In this document: piece by piece, positions 60,058-64,000 of the stretch | How the letters are laid out: each line of letters begins with the position of its first letter | How positions within the stretch are numbered: position 1 is the stretch's first letter | Assembly (NCBI GenBank): GCA_963589425.1 | Contig: CAVAKZ010000002.1 | Location: 50,973 to 114,972 of the forward strand | Source: CAKRJP01 sp963589425 | GTDB lineage: Bacteria; Bacillota; Clostridia; Lachnospirales; Lachnospiraceae | Reading direction: 5' to 3' | Length of the DNA stretch: 64,000 nucleotides | The notes under the pieces: model-generated | Told to the model about the DNA's origin: nothing | Seen by the model: only the letters and a program-made list of their open reading frames with translations | The model's database searches: none | Program-made: the position numbers and the translations under genes

Positions 60058-61122
60058 ATGTTAAATATCGACACTCTAGAGCTATTGAAAGCCGCTGTAA
60101 GGTCCCAGGCCTCTGATATCTTTATCGTAGCCGGACGTCCTGTATCCCTACGTCTAAATGGTTCTATTACCATGCAGAATGAGGACCTTCTCATGCCTGA
60201 TGACTCAAAGAGTATCATTGAGCAAATTTATGAGATGGCAAATCACCGGGATATAGGGATTCTTGAAAGCACCGGAGATGATGACTTCTCCTTTGCTGTT
60301 CCTAAGCTTTCCAGATTTCGTGTAAATGCCTATAAGCAAAGAGGCTCCCTATCTGCCGTAATCCGAATCATCGCCTTTGATCTGCCTGATTTCAAGGAAC
60401 TTGGAATTCCAAAAAGCATCATTGATTTTGCCGATTATACTAAAGGCCTGGTTTTAGTTACAGGACCTGCCGGAAGTGGAAAATCTACCACCCTGGCCTG
60501 CATGATTGACCATATTAACAAAAAATATAATAAGCATATCATTACCCTGGAGGACCCATTGGAGTTTCTTCATAGGCACGATAAAAGTATTGTAAGCCAG
60601 AGAGAAATTAATGTAGACACCGAAAGCTATGTCACTGCCCTTCGTGCCTCCCTAAGACAAAGCCCAGATGTAATTCTTTTAGGAGAAATGCGAGATTACG
60701 AGACCATGCAGGTAGCTATGACTGCCGCAGAGACCGGTCACTTGATCTTCTCCACCCTCCATACCATAGGTGCCGCCAATACCATTGACCGAATTATTGA
60801 CGTATTCCCCCCAAATCAACAGCAGCAGATTGCGGTTCAATTGTCCATGGTACTTCAGGCCGTAGTATCCCAGCAGTTGGTGCCAACAGTAGATGGACGC
60901 ATGGTTCCGGCTTTTGAGATCATGACAGTTACCCCGGCTATCCGCAATATGATAAGAGACAACAAGATTCCTCAGATCGATGGAGTTGTCTATTCCTCCT
61001 CCAACGGAGAACTGATGTCCATGGATTCCAGTCTCTTGAATATGTATCAAAAGGGCCAGATCAGCAAGGATGTAGCTTTAACCTATGCCAGCAATCCGGA
61101 GATGATGAAACGGAGAATGTAA
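60058..61122 (+). CDS. pilT: PilT-type hexameric pilus ATPase
   Basis: This 354-residue ATPase has an N-terminal PAS-like domain, Walker A GPAGSGKST (136-144), an Asp box (ITLEDPLEF), Walker B (VILLGEMRD), His box (TGHLIFSTLHT) and the PilT hallmark AIRNMIRDNK near the C-terminus. PilT normally drives retraction. It is the only pilus ATPase in the operon; no PilB is present, so either an extension ATPase is encoded elsewhere or this protein powers both movements. The operon ends at the terminator just downstream. Confidence 0.94.
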   Translation: MLNIDTLELLKAAVRSQASDIFIVAGRPVSLRLNGSITMQNEDLLMPDDSKSIIEQIYEMANHRDIGILESTGDDDFSFAVPKLSRFRVNAYKQRGSLSAVIRIIAFDLPDFKELGIPKSIIDFADYTKGLVLVTGPAGSGKSTTLACMIDHINKKYNKHIITLEDPLEFLHRHDKSIVSQREINVDTESYVTALRASLRQSPDVILLGEMRDYETMQVAMTAAETGHLIFSTLHTIGAANTIDRIIDVFPPNQQQQIAVQLSMVLQAVVSQQLVPTVDGRMVPAFEIMTVTPAIRNMIRDNKIPQIDGVVYSSSNGELMSMDSSLLNMYQKGQISKDVALTYASNPEMMKRRM

Positions 61123-61140
61123 TCCTTGCCTTTTCATAAA

Positions 61141-61187
61141 AAACCAGCTGTTCCATAGCAGATATTTTTCTATGGAACAGCTGGTTT
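61141..61187 (+). terminator. Terminator of the pilus operon
   Basis: An 18-bp perfect stem (61141-61158 with 61170-61187) with a 11-base loop is followed by T-rich sequence. It lies 19 bases beyond the pilT stop and probably also stops minus-strand transcripts from the beta-galactosidase gene. Confidence 0.92.
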
Positions 61188-61300
61188 TATGTTTTATCAT
61201 CTTGTTTTATTTTAGCAGCCAGCTTGCCAAGGGCATTTGGATCAATTTCAAGAGCAACTGCCACAATAGCCGGAATCAGCAGATTTTTCCAGACATTCAC
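61187..61300 (-). CDS. Possible 37-residue small protein
   Basis: From a GTG at 61300 the frame reads NVWKNLLIPAIVAVALEIDP and then NALGKLAAKIKQDDKT, a mix of a hydrophobic and an amphipathic basic segment. It is the next open frame downstream of the beta-galactosidase gene, with a weak ribosome binding site and its stop touching the terminator hairpin. A second frame on the same strand (23 codons, several Cys) overlaps it. It may be real, but nothing else supports it. Confidence 0.3.
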   Translation of the reverse strand: MNVWKNLLIPAIVAVALEIDPNALGKLAAKIKQDDKT

Positions 61301-61333
61301 AGAAACGCTCTTCGTTTATATGACCACTCCTTT

Positions 61334-63328
61334 TTATTCTTTCAATATTTTCACATCCCATGGTTTTAAGGGAATTTTCGCATTTTTTTCATATATCTGT
61401 CCGGTAAGAATATCCTTCACCCTGGAATATGGATTTTCAATGACCTGCTCTTTCATAGAATAGTATAATATATAATGTATTTTTTCATCATTTTCATTTA
61501 CTCCATTTCTGACAATAACCGGCCACTCAAATGATGAAAGTTTAATTTCTGCATGGCTGGCAGCTTTCTTCAACACTTCTTTTAATACGTCTTTTTTCAG
61601 ATATGATCCTATATAGTATGCGTATCCTTTGCCAAAGCAGTTAGCAGAAACTGCAGTATAGTTTCCCCAGTTATCGTCTTCATAGAAATATACTGTTTCT
61701 GCCCCCTCTTTTTTTAATAATTCCATAAAATATGAACATTCACGCCCTGCTATTTTCGTACCATCCGGCACCGTAAACTGATTATAATTTATTCCAAAGC
61801 ATTCTGTCATTCCATGTGGCTGCCTGTCATGATAAACCGTCACATTTTCATCTGCCACAAAGGACTTGAATGTTGAAACCAGTGTTCCTCCATTCTGTAC
61901 AAAATCTTTCAGATGATTGATATGCCCTTCCGAAATACAATAAAGCGCAGGTGTCACGATCATTTGATATTTATCCAGTTTCTCCATATCTGTCGAAATA
62001 ATGTCGCATTCCATATTCAGCTCATACATGGAATCATAAATCCAGCGCACAATATCATTATAAGAAAGTCCTACATCTACCGGAAACCACTTTAAGGCTG
62101 TCAATGTTTCGTTACTTACCATTATTGCAACCTTATTTTCTTTCTTCAGACCATATAATTCCTGATTATATTCTTTCCATTCTTTTCCGATCCCACACGC
62201 TTCTTCATAAGTTGGATTAGTTTCTATATCATGACTTAAGAGACCTTTCCAGTAGGTTTCAAAGGAATTGTGAATGGAATGCCAGTTCCAGTACATGAGA
62301 CCACAGGCACCGCTTGCCAGATGACTATATGCATGCAGGCGAAGCTGTCCTGGAAAAGGAAGCCATTCTTTAAATGCCTGTGCCTGTGTTTCTAATACCA
62401 GATAGTTTTTATTTTTAAGGGAACGAATCTCATCTCCACAAAAAGCGATTTCTGCTCCGGTCAGCAATTTCTGTGTCGGATGATAAATGTCTGTTCCTGC
62501 AATATCCACTGCCTTTGAGGCTGTAAAATGATTGCAATCCGGCTGAACACCGTAAGAATATCCATCCTGTGCTAACCAGTAACCAAATTTTTTCCATTCA
62601 AAATCAAAATTATGTGTAATAAACTGATCTTCCCGTTTATATTTACGAACCAGTTCTGCCTGCATATGCAAAAATTCACTTACCTGTAACCGTAAAAATT
62701 TCTCATATTCACATGCATAACTTGCATTGATGGTTCCCCTTACATCTGGAAGTTCCTCCCAGGAAGCGATACTGTTGCTCCAATATGCAAAGCCAAATGT
62801 ACGGTTCAGATTTTCTACGGTCTTATATTTTTCCTGCAGGTATTTTTTAAATTTTTCCTGCACGGAAACATTGTAAGCCTGATAATGTTTTGTCTCATTG
62901 TCGATTTGATATCCGATCACGCATTTATATCCGGCAACATGTTCAATTAATTTTTGAATTGTCTTTCTGGCACATGTGAGATAGGTCTGATTCATAATGT
63001 TCATATTCTGTCTCATACCATATCTTGCCTTTCCTGTCTTTCTGTCTGCCAGTACGTCATCATCTTTCTCTGACAACCATATCGGAACCGCATATGTCAT
63101 TGTTCCAACAATCACATTAATTCCTGCTTTGTCCATTTTCTCCAGTACTCGGTCAATATGGGTAAAATCATATTTTCCTTCTTCCGGTTCTAAAGTACTC
63201 CATGTAGATTCTGCAATCCGCACTGTATTTATAGAAGCTGCTTTCATCATTTCTATGTCTTTGTCCAAACGCTCATATGGCATGTACTCATCATAATATG
63301 CCACTCCAAAAATCAATTCTTTTTTCAT
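61334..63328 (-). CDS. Beta-galactosidase, glycoside hydrolase family 42
   Basis: This 664-residue enzyme has the GH42 layout: TIM barrel (1-380) with acid/base Glu145 in QIDNET and nucleophile Glu313 in YLVLETQAQA, then a trimerisation domain with a Rossmann-like fold (YQMIVTPAL, GGTLVSTFKS) and a small C-terminal beta domain. It cuts beta-galactosides inside the cell; no signal peptide is present. It is monocistronic, with a perfect operator palindrome upstream. It stands next to a broken tuf end, which suggests that the gene arrived by rearrangement or transfer. Confidence 0.94.
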   Translation of the reverse strand: MKKELIFGVAYYDEYMPYERLDKDIEMMKAASINTVRIAESTWSTLEPEEGKYDFTHIDRVLEKMDKAGINVIVGTMTYAVPIWLSEKDDDVLADRKTGKARYGMRQNMNIMNQTYLTCARKTIQKLIEHVAGYKCVIGYQIDNETKHYQAYNVSVQEKFKKYLQEKYKTVENLNRTFGFAYWSNSIASWEELPDVRGTINASYACEYEKFLRLQVSEFLHMQAELVRKYKREDQFITHNFDFEWKKFGYWLAQDGYSYGVQPDCNHFTASKAVDIAGTDIYHPTQKLLTGAEIAFCGDEIRSLKNKNYLVLETQAQAFKEWLPFPGQLRLHAYSHLASGACGLMYWNWHSIHNSFETYWKGLLSHDIETNPTYEEACGIGKEWKEYNQELYGLKKENKVAIMVSNETLTALKWFPVDVGLSYNDIVRWIYDSMYELNMECDIISTDMEKLDKYQMIVTPALYCISEGHINHLKDFVQNGGTLVSTFKSFVADENVTVYHDRQPHGMTECFGINYNQFTVPDGTKIAGRECSYFMELLKKEGAETVYFYEDDNWGNYTAVSANCFGKGYAYYIGSYLKKDVLKEVLKKAASHAEIKLSSFEWPVIVRNGVNENDEKIHYILYYSMKEQVIENPYSRVKDILTGQIYEKNAKIPLKPWDVKILKE

Positions 63329-63368
63329 AAACTACTTGTCCCCTTTGATATGATGTAAAACTCCTTCC

Positions 63369-63391
63369 TGTGATAGTTAAATACTATCACA
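63369..63391. promoter_or_regulatory. Perfect operator palindrome upstream of beta-galactosidase
   Basis: TGTGATAGT and its exact complement are separated by five bases. The site lies 41 bases before the start codon of the beta-galactosidase gene, in the usual place of a repressor operator. No regulator gene is adjacent in the window. Confidence 0.7.
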
Positions 63392-63484
63392 TATGGTATT
63401 AAATTTCACTGACAACTATCCTAACACACAGGACTCTCCAAATGTACTGATTATCATCATGAGTGTAACAAGTAAATTTTGTTT

Positions 63485-63518
63485 AAAAAAGGGTTCCAAG
63501 CCGAAGCTTGAAACCCTT
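63485..63518 (-). terminator. tuf terminator
   Basis: AAGGGTTNCAAGC-type stem (63489-63501 with 63506-63518, one G-U) with a UUCG loop on the minus-strand RNA is followed by six U. It follows the tuf fragment by 34 bases. Confidence 0.85.
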
Positions 63519-63551
63519 ATAAATACTAGCTTTGTGAGCAATTATCAAAGA

Positions 63552-63605
63552 TTACTCGATGATTGTAGCAACACGTCCTGAACCTACAGTACGTCCACCT
63601 TCACG
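63552..63605 (-). pseudogene. tuf: Last 17 codons of tuf (EF-Tu), truncated
   Basis: The minus strand reads REGGRTVGSGRVATIIE and then a stop, the universal C-terminus of elongation factor Tu, followed by an intact terminator. Upstream of the Arg codon the sequence no longer codes for EF-Tu (expected Phe-Ala-Ile; found Lys-Tyr in another context). About 380 codons are missing. It is either the border of an inserted element, or a copy left when part of tuf was moved. Confidence 0.9.
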
Positions 63606-63785
63606 ATACTTTAATCCCGTTTTACCTTATATTTTTTATGGTTTTCTCTCCAAATTACAGTGAAAAACGGCTGATTTGCACCATTTATTTTTATTTGCCT
63701 GATTTCTTGGCACCGTTTTGGCACCGGAAACCCTGGTCGAAAAGATTCTCTTCCACGGCTAACAGATGCTACTCTACCAACTTTA
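63606..63785. other. Non-coding junction upstream of the tuf end
   Basis: This 180-base stretch has no credible gene. It contains repeated short words (TTGGCACCG at 63707-63715 and 63718-63726, GCACCGG again near 63788). Such repeats are often found at the ends of integrase-carrying elements, so it may mark an attachment site. It also holds a tRNA-like D-arm sequence on the minus strand but no complete tRNA. Confidence 0.35.
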
Positions 63786-63814
63786 TATTGCACCGGTAAT
63801 TTTTAACTGTTATA
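63786..63814 (+). promoter_or_regulatory. Strong promoter of the holin-like gene
   Basis: TTGCAC (63786-63791) and TATAAT (63809-63814) are 17 bases apart, with TGT extending the -10. The leader that follows is about 110 bases and contains a small stem (AGTCC with GGACT, 63851-63870), which could control translation or bind an antisense RNA. Confidence 0.7.
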
Positions 63815-63930
63815 ATCGAAACATGGGTGCTACCATAACGGTAGGCGGTTAGTCCTTCTCCAGAGGGACTGTGACCCTCTGATTACATAGAAACCAGTAA
63901 AGGAATCCACTGGAAAGGAGGGCTAAGCCA

Positions 63931-64000
63931 ATGAGTATTGTTGATTTCATAGCAGTAGTGAGCTTCGGCTTAACCTGCTTTAGTATCGGATATACATTAG
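63931..64000 (+). CDS. Start of a small holin-like hydrophobic protein (cut by window end)
   Basis: From ATG 63931 the frame reads MSIVDFIAVVSFGLTCFSIG and continues past the end of the window. It has a strong GGAGGG site 8 bases upstream and its own promoter. Short hydrophobic proteins of this kind, often marked holin-like toxin, recur near mobile elements in gut Firmicutes. No antisense RNA gene can be seen inside the window, so a toxin-antitoxin role is only a suggestion. Confidence 0.6.
   Translation, partial: MSIVDFIAVVSFGLTCFSIGYTL

Noticed and set aside
63740..63790. Minus-strand segment resembling the D-arm of a tRNA
   Set aside because: No acceptor stem, anticodon arm or T-arm can be paired with it; at most it is a remnant.
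1..64000. CRISPR array, rRNA genes, complete tRNA genes, IS elements with transposase
   Set aside because: None was seen: no regularly spaced direct repeats, no rRNA-like sequence, no full tRNA cloverleaf and no transposase or integrase motifs.

Overview
The window looks like part of a draft chromosome (one run of 103 Ns) from a low-GC anaerobic Firmicute, most likely Lachnospiraceae or a close relative within Clostridia. The reasons are a group-A [FeFe]-hydrogenase, an oxygen-sensitive glycyl radical enzyme with its activase, clostridial ChW repeats in a secreted protein, a clostridial-style type IV pilus cluster, and AGGAGG-type ribosome binding sites. No genus can be named from the sequence alone. 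Most genes up to 53.8 kb are on the minus strand; the pilus operon at 53.9-61.1 kb is on the plus strand.

Layout. (1) 0.1-3.7 kb: two-gene hydrogenase operon, HydA plus an unusual NuoF-tail/GltD-like flavoprotein. (2) 3.8-10.2 kb: a large calpain-family cysteine protease and a secreted lectin/MBG/ChW-repeat surface protein whose signal peptide is encoded across an 11-base C tract. (3) 10.5-10.94 kb: remains of a hipBA toxin-antitoxin locus with its palindromic operators still recognisable. (4) 11-15.4 kb: glycyl radical enzyme, activase and a divergent AraC-type regulator. (5) 15.4-45.8 kb: a very large surface-polysaccharide locus with glycosyltransferases, three acyl/acetyl-transfer systems, two polymerase/ligase-like proteins, two initiating sugar transferases, a UDP-sugar 4,6-dehydratase/aminotransferase pair and an LCP attachment protein. 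A terminator-promoter pair near 25.7 kb divides it. Two acyltransferase genes are frameshifted, one at a 9-base G tract, and the dehydratase has an 8-base G tract as its Shine-Dalgarno region. (6) 46-52 kb: CstA transporter, a palindromic dispersed element, a third initiating sugar transferase and MetY. (7) 52.3-53.8 kb: LysR regulator and signal peptidase I. (8) 53.9-61.1 kb: an operon linking a degenerate GGDEF protein, an ECF sigma factor, a candidate anti-sigma factor, a transglutaminase-like lipoprotein, PilC, four pilin-like or anchor proteins and PilT. (9) 61.2-64 kb: GH42 beta-galactosidase behind a perfect operator palindrome, then the last 17 codons of tuf with its terminator, cut off from the rest of the gene, and the start of a small holin-like gene.

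How it works together. The polysaccharide genes describe one or more lipid-linked glycans (initiating transferase, glycosyltransferases, Wzy-type polymerisation, LCP attachment to the wall) decorated by O-acetyl and pyruvyl groups; no Wzx-type flippase is visible. Long G/C homopolymers in a low-GC genome sit in or next to three surface genes (11, 9 and 8 bases), one of them in an out-of-frame state. This suggests surface variation by slipped-strand mispairing, and is the most interesting idea in the window. All functions are inferred from reading motifs by eye; no database search was run.
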